Source of the DNA: JAZDHV01 sp043810355
GTDB lineage: Archaea > Nanobdellota > Nanobdellia > Woesearchaeales > JAGVYU01
Direction of reading: 5' to 3'
DNA: 22,111 nt
Assembly: GCA_043810355.1 (NCBI GenBank)
Contig: JBDROB010000028.1
Span: 1 to 22,111 of the forward strand
The notes beneath the pieces are model-generated. The model was not told the DNA's origin. It made no database searches and saw nothing but the letters and a program-made list of their open reading frames with translations. The first letter of the stretch is position 1; each line of letters begins with the position of its first letter. The position numbers and the translations under genes are program-made. Positions 14,252-22,111 of this stretch are shown in pieces.

Positions 14252-15595
14252 ATGATAAAAAAACTGTTTTCAGGAATCATACTTATTTTATGTTTGGCTT
14301 TATCTGTCTTGGCAGTAAGCCATGATTTTAGAGATCTGGATGTTGAGTTTCCAGCAGGATTTGAAGGAGACACAAAGATCATCACATTTAATCTTGAAAA
14401 TCTAGGAGACCAAACAATCCATAATATAGGAATTTCTCACACTGTAGCATCAGGATATAATTTTATACTTACACCTGCTGCAGTTTCTTCACTAGCTCCA
14501 GGAGCTCAGATTGATATCAATGCAACAATGACAATACCTGATAATGAACCAGCAGGAATAAATGTGATTGGAGCCCTTGACATAACATCAGATGAATTAA
14601 ATGAATCATTTGACATCAAGGAAAATGTCAGATCAAGGCTTGAGATCACAAGAGTTGATGTTGTTGTCGACTCAAAGACAGACAATGATATCCAGGCAGG
14701 TAATAAAGTTGATGAAAATGCAGGGCCTGAATCTAAGCTAAAGTTTGATGTGAGAGTCGAGAACCTTTTCACTGAACATAATGATATTCAGATCGAAAAT
14801 ATTGAGATCACTGTTACGATAAAAGACATTGATGATGGAAATGACCTTGAAGAGACAAGCAAAGACTTTGACCTTGATCCTGAAGAGGACAAGAGAGAGA
14901 TTATTGAGATTGACCTTCCATTAGAAGTTGATGAAGGCACATATGATGTCCTTATTGAAGCTAAAGGAAAAGATGAGAACAATAAAAAACGAGTTGCAAA
15001 ATTTGAGTTACAAATTGGAGTAGACAAGAAAAGCCATGAAGTTGCAATATTAAGAGGAGAAGTGACTCCAGTTGAAGCAAGGTGTGGAGACAGTGTTAAC
15101 TTCCTTGCAGAGATTGTAAACCTTGGGGCAAGCAGGGAAAAGGAAGCAAAAATCGAGATAATCAACCCAGAACTTGGGATAAGCATCTCTGAGGAAGGGA
15201 TTGACCTTGATGATGATCCTTTTGACAAGGACAGCAAATACACAGGATCATATACATTCAATATACCAGAAGATGCTGATGAGGGATCATATAATATTGA
15301 TATCAAGGCATATTACAAGACAACTGTGCTTGATGACGTGAGAAGAATTGTATTAAATGTTAATTGCCCTCAGCCAACAACCACAACCACAACCATAACA
15401 GAGCCAGAGGTCGTCATTGTGACTACAACAACTACTGAGCCAACCACTGAAACAACCTGGCTTGGATTGAATGTGACTGGTCTTGATGACTATTCCAGAT
15501 CAGAAGGCTTTGCAAACCTGTTGATTGCATTGATCATAATTATTGTTATTGGAATAATTGCGGTCTTGATCATGATATTTCAAAGGTTTTTTTGA
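14252..15595 (+). CDS. Surface protein with CARDB-like module and C-terminal membrane anchor
   Basis: 447 residues. A signal peptide (about 1-21, IILILCLALSVLAVS) is followed by an N-terminal beta domain (about 24-125). Next is a two-lobed CARDB-like module (about 129-373) and a Thr/Pro/Glu linker rich in Thr runs (about 374-410), a likely O-glycosylated stalk. A single transmembrane helix (about 423-444, LLIALIIIIVIGIIAVLIMI) ends in a short basic tail. The second lobe holds a Cys pair, Cys278 and Cys372, that matches pairs in the giant protein downstream, so a disulfide is likely (inference). The layout is that of an archaeal S-layer or S-layer-linked protein: exported by Sec, anchored at the C-terminus, facing out. 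A strong BRE/TATA suggests high expression. Confidence 0.85.
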   Translation: MIKKLFSGIILILCLALSVLAVSHDFRDLDVEFPAGFEGDTKIITFNLENLGDQTIHNIGISHTVASGYNFILTPAAVSSLAPGAQIDINATMTIPDNEPAGINVIGALDITSDELNESFDIKENVRSRLEITRVDVVVDSKTDNDIQAGNKVDENAGPESKLKFDVRVENLFTEHNDIQIENIEITVTIKDIDDGNDLEETSKDFDLDPEEDKREIIEIDLPLEVDEGTYDVLIEAKGKDENNKKRVAKFELQIGVDKKSHEVAILRGEVTPVEARCGDSVNFLAEIVNLGASREKEAKIEIINPELGISISEEGIDLDDDPFDKDSKYTGSYTFNIPEDADEGSYNIDIKAYYKTTVLDDVRRIVLNVNCPQPTTTTTTITEPEVVIVTTTTTEPTTETTWLGLNVTGLDDYSRSEGFANLLIALIIIIVIGIIAVLIMIFQRFF

Positions 15596-15658
15596 TTATT
15601 TCTTAATTTATTTTTAATTTCTTTTATTCTCTTTTTCAGCAAAATTGACTCTAATCCC

Positions 15659-15692
15659 GAATTTCAAGAGAAATTTACAGCAATTGAAATTC
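15659..15692. repeat. 34-bp dyad element, copy A
   Basis: gaatttcaa at the left end and ttgaaattc at the right end are inverted copies. Including the flanking c15658 and g15693 the arms pair over 10 bp. It has the same length as copies B and C but diverged arms. Confidence 0.55.
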
Positions 15693-15765
15693 GCTCCTAA
15701 ATTTTTCCTTAACTTTTTTATTCTTTCAATTTTTGTCTTATCATAATTATTATATAATTTTTTAG

Positions 15766-15799
15766 GAATTCGAGATTAAAGAAATAACACATCGAATTC
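15766..15799. repeat. 34-bp dyad element, copy B
   Basis: It starts gaattcgag and ends cacatcgaattc; gaattcga and tcgaattc are inverted copies, and the flanking g15765 and c15800 extend the pairing to 9 bp. The first 9 and last 12 bases are identical to copy C. Confidence 0.75.
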
Positions 15800-15852
15800 C
15801 GACTGATTTCTTATAATTGTATGTTATTGTACCTGTTATATTAATTTCTTAT

Positions 15853-15886
15853 GAATTCGAGCAGAAAGCGTTATCACATCGAATTC
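15853..15886. repeat. 34-bp dyad element, copy C
   Basis: It has the same ends as copy B with a different 13-base middle. The sequence just before it (tatattaatttctta) also resembles that before B (tatataattttttag), so the repeat may be about 50 bp with a conserved left flank. Confidence 0.75.
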
Positions 15887-16008
15887 TGAAATGACTCTAT
15901 TTTTTCCCGGTTTTAACTATTTCTAATTTCTTTAATATAATGGTTGGATTATGATATAATCTTAACTATAGAGTAGAACCTATATTTAACTACTATATAA
16001 TAGAAATC

Positions 16009-16083
16009 TTTATAAATGTCTAAGAATTATCCTCTGCAATATAGCTGTTTTAATCATAATTAAACAAAATAGAGAATAGGGGG
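16009..16083 (+). promoter_or_regulatory. Promoter and SD of the giant surface-protein gene
   Basis: The TATA box tttataaat (16009-16017), preceded by agaaatc, predicts a start near 16039. That leaves a leader of about 52 nt with the SD aggggg (16078-16083), 8 nt before the ATG. The TATA core matches that of the 14252 gene. Confidence 0.65.
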
Positions 16084-16091
16084 TATTTAAT

Positions 16092-19000
16092 ATGAAAAAA
16101 ATATTACTATTGGGAGTGTTATTTCTAGTTATATTTGCAGCATCAGTGTTTGCAGCAATGCCTACTTGGGACAGTTGGACACCATTTGTTAATCCAACTA
16201 TTGATGAAAATCAAAGCCAACTTTTTACAGCAGTTGCAAGTGATACTGATCCTCACACACTTACTTATACATGGTATGCAGACGGAGCTCCTGTTCTAAG
16301 TGGAGTTGATGAGACTGAATTTACTTTTAATGCTGATTATGATTCAGCAGGAATTTATTCTATTACAGTTGATGTTGATGACGGAAATGGTTATGTTTTA
16401 GCAGGTGGACCATGGACACTTACAGTAAATAATGTCAATCGAGACCCTGTATTAGATATCCCTATTGTTGATCAAGTTTGGTTAGAAAGTACAGATAATC
16501 TAAATGCTTTTGATTTGGATGATTTTTTTAGTGACCCAGATGGAGATACATTAACTTATACAGCATCAATTATTGATAATCCTAATGTTGTTGTTTCAAT
16601 TGATGGTAATAATGTTGCAAGTTTTACACAGCCATTACATTTTCATGGTATTGAGACTGTAACATTCACAGCAGATGATGGAGTTGGTGGAACTCTTGAC
16701 AGCAATCTTGTAACTTTAACAGTAAAACCTCATTTAGAGATCGAATCAGTCATTCTGACAGTCGATGGATTCCCTGCATTACCACCTCTAACAAAAGGAC
16801 AGGTGATACCATCAGACATTGATGGAGATACAATACCTGACATAACCCCAGATACAAATATTGAAGTTCAAGTGACACTAAAGAACAATGGACAGACATT
16901 ATTCAATGCACTTGGATTGAACACACTCGACGGAGATGTCACAAAAGGAGGTCTAATTGACCATGATGATGTTGACATCTTCCTAATTGAAGCAGGACAA
17001 TCAACAACAAGAGTACTTGAATTTTACCTGCCTTCAGATGTTACACCTGGAGTAGCTGATGTTGACCTTGCAGCCCAAGGAATATCAATGTTCGGGACCT
17101 ATAATGATGATTTTGATTTTGACATAACAATCGACAGGTTTATCCTCGATGGAATAATTGAGAATGAAAATGTTGTTGATCCAACCTTAATCTGCGACAA
17201 GACAACAGAGCTTGAGTTCAGGCTAACAAACATAGGAGCATTTGCTATTCCATGGTATAATGTTGTTGTTACAGGAAATAATGGATTGGGAGAAATTTAT
17301 AATGAAGTGTATTCAGGAGCAGATGCAATAGCTGTTGCTGCTAATAAAGATTTTGACGGAACAGACTTCCCTCCTGTACCAATCGACCTGACAGGAATGC
17401 CATTAGGAACATATGATCTTGAAATTGAATTTATAGACTTATTCGGACTATACACATTAGACACAATTGGCGGAATAACAGTAACAAATGAAAACTGCCC
17501 AGTGCAGTTTGACCTGGCACCGCCAGTCCCTGATGTTACAGTAGATGAGGATGTATGTGATGACACAACAATAGGGGATCTTGATGATTACCTGGATGTT
17601 GACACAGACGGACTTGACCCAATATTCATATTTGCAGACGATGACAACCTATTATTGACACTTGATGGAGATAATATCCTTGAAGTATGCGGAGAACCAG
17701 ACTGGTCTGGAACAAGAACAGTGACTGTAACAGCTGATGATTTACAAGGAGCTACTGATGACGATGTATTTGTTGTTGAGATAGTCCCTGTCAATGACGC
17801 ACCAGTAATAGATGATATACTGCCTCAAAATGTAAATGAGGATGAAGAATTCCTATACACAGCAACTTCAACAGATGTGGAAGGCGACAATCTGGCATTC
17901 AGCCTTATCGACAATGACGGTGCAGCTGGATTCACAGTTGATGCAAATGGAGACATGCATGGATTCACACCAACAAATGCAGAAGTAGGAAATATATACA
18001 CAATAACAATAGATGTCACAGATGATGGACAATCAGGAGATCCGCTTGCAGCAGATCCACAAACTGACACATTTATTTTCACATTGACTGTTGACAATGT
18101 CAATGACGCACCATCAATAACAACTGTTGCACCATTAGCAGCAACAGAAGATTCACCATATAATTATGATGTTGATGCAACTGACAGTGATGTCGGAGAT
18201 GTATTGACATATTCACTTGTAACATCACCAACTGGAATGACAATCAATCCTACAACAGGATTGGTCGAATGGACACCATTGAACGAGCATGTCGGCCTTA
18301 ATGATGTTGAAGTAAAGGTTGATGACGGAAACAGCGGAGAAGACAATGAAGTGTTCCAGATTGATGTTGCTAATACAAATGATGCACCTGCAATTGATCC
18401 AATTTCAGACATTGTGGTAAAGCAGGGAGAAACAGTTGCTTTTTCAGTGACAGCAACAGATGAAGACCCAGTTCCAGACACACTAATATATACTATGGCT
18501 ACTGTTCTTGGAAGCCAAGCTGCAACAGGCTCAACACTATTGCCAACAGGCGAGTTTTCATGGGTTCCTTCAAATACCCAGTTTGGAGATTTTGAGATTG
18601 AGTTTACAGCAACTGACAATGGAGTTGGCCTATTATCAGACTCAACAACAATGACAATCACAGTATTAAGTGTCCTGAAGATAACTGACATAGACGCTGA
18701 AGTAGAGAATCCTGATACAGGATCAACAAATTTCAATGACCTATTAGAAGGGGATACACTAAGCGCAGAGGCAGGAGACACAGTAACTCTTGACCTGGAA
18801 ATATTGAATGACCATGTCGGAGAAGTTCTAGGGGATCCAAAAGCAATCGGCGATATAGTAGCTGAGGCAAATGTACCTACAGTGCCTGCATCAGATGCAA
18901 CAACTCCTTTCAACATTGGACCTCAGGAATCTGTCCAAAAGACCCTTACTTTTGAAGTCCCATCAACAACAGCTGCTGGAACATATAATCTAGTAGTAGA

Positions 19001-21860
19001 AGCAAATGGAATGGATGACTTTACAGGAGGAGTCTCAAGACATGATGAAATAAACCTTGTACTAGAAGTCACAAAATTAAGGCACAATATCGCAATAAAT
19101 GACCTTGCAATCACCAATGACAACCTAAGATGCGTAAGGATAACAACACTTGATGTCACTTTACAGAACATCGGAAAAGTAGTTGAAGATGATATAGCAA
19201 TAACAGTAAGCAATGCTGGAATCGGCCTTGATGAAGTTATTGATTCACAGACACTCTTGGTAAATCAAGAGGATGTATTCACATTTGCTGACCTAGACCT
19301 TTCAGCAGCAGATCCAGGAGCCTTGACACTTGATGTTGAGGTGACATATGATAATATGGACGGATATTCAGCTGACAGCATAGATGTGACAATTGAAGAC
19401 TGCAGTGTTGCTGACCAGACAACCCTAGAGGACACAGCACCTACATTCAGCGTAAATTTGGCACCATTAGGATTGTCAAGCACAGGCTTTTCAATTGATG
19501 ATGAGAATCTAGCATTGATAGACTGTGATATTGCAGCAAAAGTATTCACATGCGGAACACCATTGCCAAATCAAAATGGCGTATCAAATATTGATATATT
19601 GGTGACAGATGGATTGTATGAAAACCATGTATTATTTGATGTCATTGTAACACCAGTAAATGATGGCCCAGAAATCAGTCCGATAGGCCCATTCTCAGTT
19701 GATGAAAAAGCAGACTTTTTGCTTAATGTCACACCATATATAAGTGATCTTGACAATAATGCCGCTGACTTGATAATATCACATAATAGCATACATGTAT
19801 ATCCAACACCAGGACCACAAGATATCGGATTCAGGTTCCCAGTGCCAGGACCACAGGATGTATTGATAACTGTAAGGGACCCATTAGGTGAAGAAGACTC
19901 AACCACAGTCCATTTTGATGTGATTGATGTCCCAGAAGCACCAACATTTGATCCAATACCAACATTCACAGACATAAATGTCGTGAATGGAGCAGATTAT
20001 GAATTTGCAATTGAGAATGTGATTGATCCAGACCCATTGCCTGATACAACATCAATACAATGGAGTGCTGGTCCATCAGGATTCCCTGTTGCTCTCCCTG
20101 GAGAGACTTCAGAGACATATACATATTCAACAGCTGGAGTAGGAACCTATACTGTATTGGTTGTTGTAAGCGATACTCAACCAAGCACACCAGATGCAGA
20201 GTTTGAATGGACTGTTGAAGTCACAGATGCCCCATTATTTGACGGAGATGAGATAACATATGGAGGCGGTGTAAATACAGCTGCTACTGATGTTGTAATT
20301 GAGAATTCTCATGGATCTGTTACATTTGACGGCCCAATTGACCTGACAAGATTACATGACTTAGACCAATATATAATCATATCAGAAGGATTCATATCAA
20401 TCAATACAGCAATATTGACAGAGCTTGCAGGAGAATCAGCAGAAGTGACACTTCACTTCACTGGGATAGAAGACCCGCAAGTGTTCTACAGTTCAGGATT
20501 TGAACTAGGACCAGCTGGATTGCCAAGAAACCTGGCAAGCGTCACTGTAATTGATGAAGGACCTGATTACATAACCTTTGAAGTCAGCGGTTTCTCAACC
20601 TACTGGGTTGGAGGAAACCATGCGCCTGTGGCAAATGCAGGAGTGGATTTCACAGGATATATCAATGAGCAGATAACACTGCAAGGGTCTGCAACTGACT
20701 CTGATGGAGATTCACTGGCTTATGCATGGACACAAGTGAGCGGCCCAGTCAATGTGACATTGTCAGACGCAAGCACACTCAATGCAAAGTTCACAACAGC
20801 TGGAATCGGCACATACACATTTGCATTTTATACAGATGATGGATCACTCAACAGCACAGACCAGGTATCTGTGACTGTGACAGAAAGGCCAAAATTAAGG
20901 ATAAAAGACCTTGAAGTCAGGGTTGATGGCGAGAAAGACACTGTCAATAATGGCGAGAAGATCAGTGATAAGGCAAAGCCAGGACAGAATGTGAAGTTTA
21001 AAGCTGAAGTCTGCAATGATTACACAGATGCACAAGACATCGAGATCCAGAATGTTGTTGTCACTGTAACAATCGACGGAATTGATGACGGCGATGAGAT
21101 TGAAGAAGAGTCAAGTGAAAGTGATATCAAAGCAGATGACTGTGAGACATTTGATGTTGAACTAAACCTTCCAGATGATGCAGAGGAGGATGAATATGAT
21201 GTTGAGATCATGGTAGAAGGCGATGACGAGATCGGACTAGACCATGTAATAACATGGGATATAGTGCTTGAAGTCGAGAGAGAGAAGCACCAGATAAAGA
21301 TCAAGGATGCATTTGTCTCACCAAGCATCATTACATGCGAAAGGGAAGCTTCATTCAGTGTTAAGATACAGAATGTCGGACAAGATGATGAGAATGATGT
21401 CGCTATCAAGATAGAGAACTCAGCACTTGGAATCAATGTCGAAGATGAGGATATTGAGCTTGACTATGCAATGAATGATGAGAACAGCAATTATCAGGAA
21501 ACCTACCAGATAAGCATTGGTGATAATATTGCAGAAGGAACTTATCCTATCAAAGTGACAACCTATTATGACAGGACAAAAGACAGTGAGACCCAGACAG
21601 TTGATCTTGAAGTCAGTGAATGCTATACTGAGACCACAAGGGTTGCACAGCCTGTGTATTATGCACCACCTACACCAACATATCCACAAGATGTGATAAT
21701 TGATTATCAGCCAACACCAGTTGTCTATGATTATGGATACTATTATGATGATGTATCATTCAGAGATTCTGATGAGTATATATTGCTACTGGTTATAGTC
21801 GGTGTTATCCTGCTTGGATTGGTCGGATATATGATCGGTGTCGCTGCAAGAAGAAGGTAA
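16092..21860 (+). CDS. Giant modular surface (S-layer-like) protein
   Basis: 1922 residues, exported and membrane-anchored. Signal peptide about 1-22. Two PKD/Ig-like domains (about 23-112 and 113-210). CARDB-like module 1 (about 213-469, Cys368/Cys469). Cadherin-like domains (about 470-567, 568-670, 671-762, 763-860), joined by repeated VNDAP-type linkers. Module 2 (about 861-1104, Cys1014/Cys1104). Ig-like domains to about 1378, a distinct beta domain (about 1379-1508), and a PKD domain (about 1509-1597, NHAPVANAGVD). Module 3 (about 1598-1844, Cys1749/Cys1844). A Pro/Tyr-rich stalk. A transmembrane helix (about 1897-1916) with an AARRR tail. Loops such as DPDGD and DSDGD suggest calcium binding. 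It probably builds the S-layer or a long adhesin. The codon choice of the first 210 residues differs from the rest. Confidence 0.9.
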   Translation: MKKILLLGVLFLVIFAASVFAAMPTWDSWTPFVNPTIDENQSQLFTAVASDTDPHTLTYTWYADGAPVLSGVDETEFTFNADYDSAGIYSITVDVDDGNGYVLAGGPWTLTVNNVNRDPVLDIPIVDQVWLESTDNLNAFDLDDFFSDPDGDTLTYTASIIDNPNVVVSIDGNNVASFTQPLHFHGIETVTFTADDGVGGTLDSNLVTLTVKPHLEIESVILTVDGFPALPPLTKGQVIPSDIDGDTIPDITPDTNIEVQVTLKNNGQTLFNALGLNTLDGDVTKGGLIDHDDVDIFLIEAGQSTTRVLEFYLPSDVTPGVADVDLAAQGISMFGTYNDDFDFDITIDRFILDGIIENENVVDPTLICDKTTELEFRLTNIGAFAIPWYNVVVTGNNGLGEIYNEVYSGADAIAVAANKDFDGTDFPPVPIDLTGMPLGTYDLEIEFIDLFGLYTLDTIGGITVTNENCPVQFDLAPPVPDVTVDEDVCDDTTIGDLDDYLDVDTDGLDPIFIFADDDNLLLTLDGDNILEVCGEPDWSGTRTVTVTADDLQGATDDDVFVVEIVPVNDAPVIDDILPQNVNEDEEFLYTATSTDVEGDNLAFSLIDNDGAAGFTVDANGDMHGFTPTNAEVGNIYTITIDVTDDGQSGDPLAADPQTDTFIFTLTVDNVNDAPSITTVAPLAATEDSPYNYDVDATDSDVGDVLTYSLVTSPTGMTINPTTGLVEWTPLNEHVGLNDVEVKVDDGNSGEDNEVFQIDVANTNDAPAIDPISDIVVKQGETVAFSVTATDEDPVPDTLIYTMATVLGSQAATGSTLLPTGEFSWVPSNTQFGDFEIEFTATDNGVGLLSDSTTMTITVLSVLKITDIDAEVENPDTGSTNFNDLLEGDTLSAEAGDTVTLDLEILNDHVGEVLGDPKAIGDIVAEANVPTVPASDATTPFNIGPQESVQKTLTFEVPSTTAAGTYNLVVEANGMDDFTGGVSRHDEINLVLEVTKLRHNIAINDLAITNDNLRCVRITTLDVTLQNIGKVVEDDIAITVSNAGIGLDEVIDSQTLLVNQEDVFTFADLDLSAADPGALTLDVEVTYDNMDGYSADSIDVTIEDCSVADQTTLEDTAPTFSVNLAPLGLSSTGFSIDDENLALIDCDIAAKVFTCGTPLPNQNGVSNIDILVTDGLYENHVLFDVIVTPVNDGPEISPIGPFSVDEKADFLLNVTPYISDLDNNAADLIISHNSIHVYPTPGPQDIGFRFPVPGPQDVLITVRDPLGEEDSTTVHFDVIDVPEAPTFDPIPTFTDINVVNGADYEFAIENVIDPDPLPDTTSIQWSAGPSGFPVALPGETSETYTYSTAGVGTYTVLVVVSDTQPSTPDAEFEWTVEVTDAPLFDGDEITYGGGVNTAATDVVIENSHGSVTFDGPIDLTRLHDLDQYIIISEGFISINTAILTELAGESAEVTLHFTGIEDPQVFYSSGFELGPAGLPRNLASVTVIDEGPDYITFEVSGFSTYWVGGNHAPVANAGVDFTGYINEQITLQGSATDSDGDSLAYAWTQVSGPVNVTLSDASTLNAKFTTAGIGTYTFAFYTDDGSLNSTDQVSVTVTERPKLRIKDLEVRVDGEKDTVNNGEKISDKAKPGQNVKFKAEVCNDYTDAQDIEIQNVVVTVTIDGIDDGDEIEEESSESDIKADDCETFDVELNLPDDAEEDEYDVEIMVEGDDEIGLDHVITWDIVLEVEREKHQIKIKDAFVSPSIITCEREASFSVKIQNVGQDDENDVAIKIENSALGINVEDEDIELDYAMNDENSNYQETYQISIGDNIAEGTYPIKVTTYYDRTKDSETQTVDLEVSECYTETTRVAQPVYYAPPTPTYPQDVIIDYQPTPVVYDYGYYYDDVSFRDSDEYILLLVIVGVILLGLVGYMIGVAARRR

Positions 21861-21872
21861 GATCCTTCTTAT

Positions 21873-21885
21873 ATTTTTATTTTTT
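21873..21885 (+). terminator. T-rich archaeal terminator
   Basis: atttttattttttat begins about 12 bp after the stop codon of the giant gene and fits an oligo-T terminator. Confidence 0.45.
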
Positions 21886-21950
21886 ATAATTTATATAATG
21901 TGATAGATATTCTATTTCTTAAGTTGTATATAGCAATTGTTATTTATGGG

Positions 21951-22037
21951 TTATATATATGATGATTTCTACTAAAGAATAATATATATGATAATTGCCA
22001 ATAAGGTATAATATATATGATGATTTCTGATAATGTA
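21951..22037. repeat. Tandem repeat, 29-bp period, three units
   Basis: Units begin at 21951, 21980 and 22009. Each starts t(t/a)atatatatgat. Units 1 and 3 share atgatgatttct, and unit 2 has ataattgcc at that place. A weaker fourth unit may start at 21922, where only the aattg core and some AT bases match. No ORF runs through it. Confidence 0.65.
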
Positions 22038-22090
22038 ACAATACCTAACAAATATTAGGGACAAGTACTCTATTTTCTTTCCAATAAATC

Positions 22091-22098
22091 TTTATAAG
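22091..22098 (+). promoter_or_regulatory. Promoter of a gene beyond the window end
   Basis: tttataag, preceded by aataaatc, is a strong TATA box that would start transcription just past the last base. It resembles the TATA boxes of the two surface-protein genes. Confidence 0.45.
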
Positions 22099-22111
22099 TA
22101 TGGTTTGTTTT

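Larger units (their letters stand above)
15596..16091. other. 496-bp non-coding region between two surface-protein genes
   Basis: It begins with T-rich tracts (about 15598-15636) suited to termination of the upstream gene. It then holds three 34-bp dyad elements (listed separately) and ends with the promoter and 5' leader of the giant protein. I see no ORF or known RNA gene. The leader has a possible hairpin near 16048-16066 (gttttaat/attaaac). Confidence 0.6.

Noticed and set aside
15659..15886. CRISPR array made of the three 34-bp elements
   Set aside because: Only three copies, unequal gaps of 73 and 53 bp, variable middles in the repeats, and no cas genes in the window.
15766..15886. loxP- or dif-like recombination sites
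   Set aside because: The length of 34 bp is suggestive, but the arms pair over only 8-9 bp, the centre is about 16-18 bp instead of 6-8, and no recombinase gene is nearby. Kept only as a possibility in the finding.
21951..22037. Box C/D guide RNA
   Set aside because: ATGATGA (21959 and 22017) looks like box C and CTGA (22027) like box D. There is no D' box in the right place, the second box C is only 3 nt from CTGA, and the flanks do not form a clear terminal stem. The 29-bp repeat explains the boxes.

Overview
The window is AT-rich (roughly 35-38% G+C by eye) and looks like the chromosome of a small-genome archaeon, most likely DPANN of the Woesearchaeota/Pacearchaeota kind (inference). The evidence is: an archaeal-type methionyl-tRNA synthetase with duplicated zinc knuckles and a C-terminal tRNA-binding domain, a TrmB-like regulator, a VapBC pair, and secreted Ig-like surface proteins with C-terminal membrane anchors. 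Many genes also have a TATA box about 25 nt before the start codon (leaderless or short-leader transcripts), while others use GGTGA-type Shine-Dalgarno (SD) sites. No rRNA, tRNA, CRISPR array or intact transposase was recognised.

Layout. 1-3360 (+): TrmB-family regulator, a perfect 11-bp hairpin repeat, a secreted or lipid-anchored cadherin-like protein, and a small orphan. 3365-5626 (-): metG, convergent with the orphan, with no canonical start codon before its HIGH-like motif. 5845-6123 (+): small exported orphan. 6149-6859 (-): two-gene unit of a one-helix membrane protein and a four-knuckle zinc-ribbon protein. 7154-7753 (+): vapBC with a perfect 20-bp palindromic operator touching the vapB start codon. 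7771-11161 (-): four separately promoted genes: a degenerate methyltransferase-like protein, a small DegT-like PLP enzyme, an orphan, and a Tat-signal, lipobox-bearing L,D-transpeptidase (YkuD). 11287-14026 (+): small SAM methyltransferase, PurD-like ATP-grasp protein, and a very acidic disordered protein. 14252-21860 (+): two surface proteins, of 447 and 1922 residues, separated by a 496-bp non-coding region with three 34-bp dyad elements. The window ends in a 29-bp-period tandem repeat and the promoter of a gene outside the window.

How it fits together. The right half is a cell-surface locus. The 447-residue protein and the giant protein share a two-lobed CARDB-like module of about 250 residues with a conserved cysteine pair: one copy in the small protein, three in the giant. 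Both end in a C-terminal transmembrane segment and both have strong promoters with nearly identical TATA boxes, so they probably form parts of one S-layer or surface coat (inference). The cadherin-like protein at 975-2843 and the exported L,D-transpeptidase also act outside the membrane. The transpeptidase is the most surprising gene, because this enzyme class normally works on peptidoglycan, which archaea generally lack. Its possible substrate, and the dyad elements between the two surface genes, are the best candidates for undescribed biology here.
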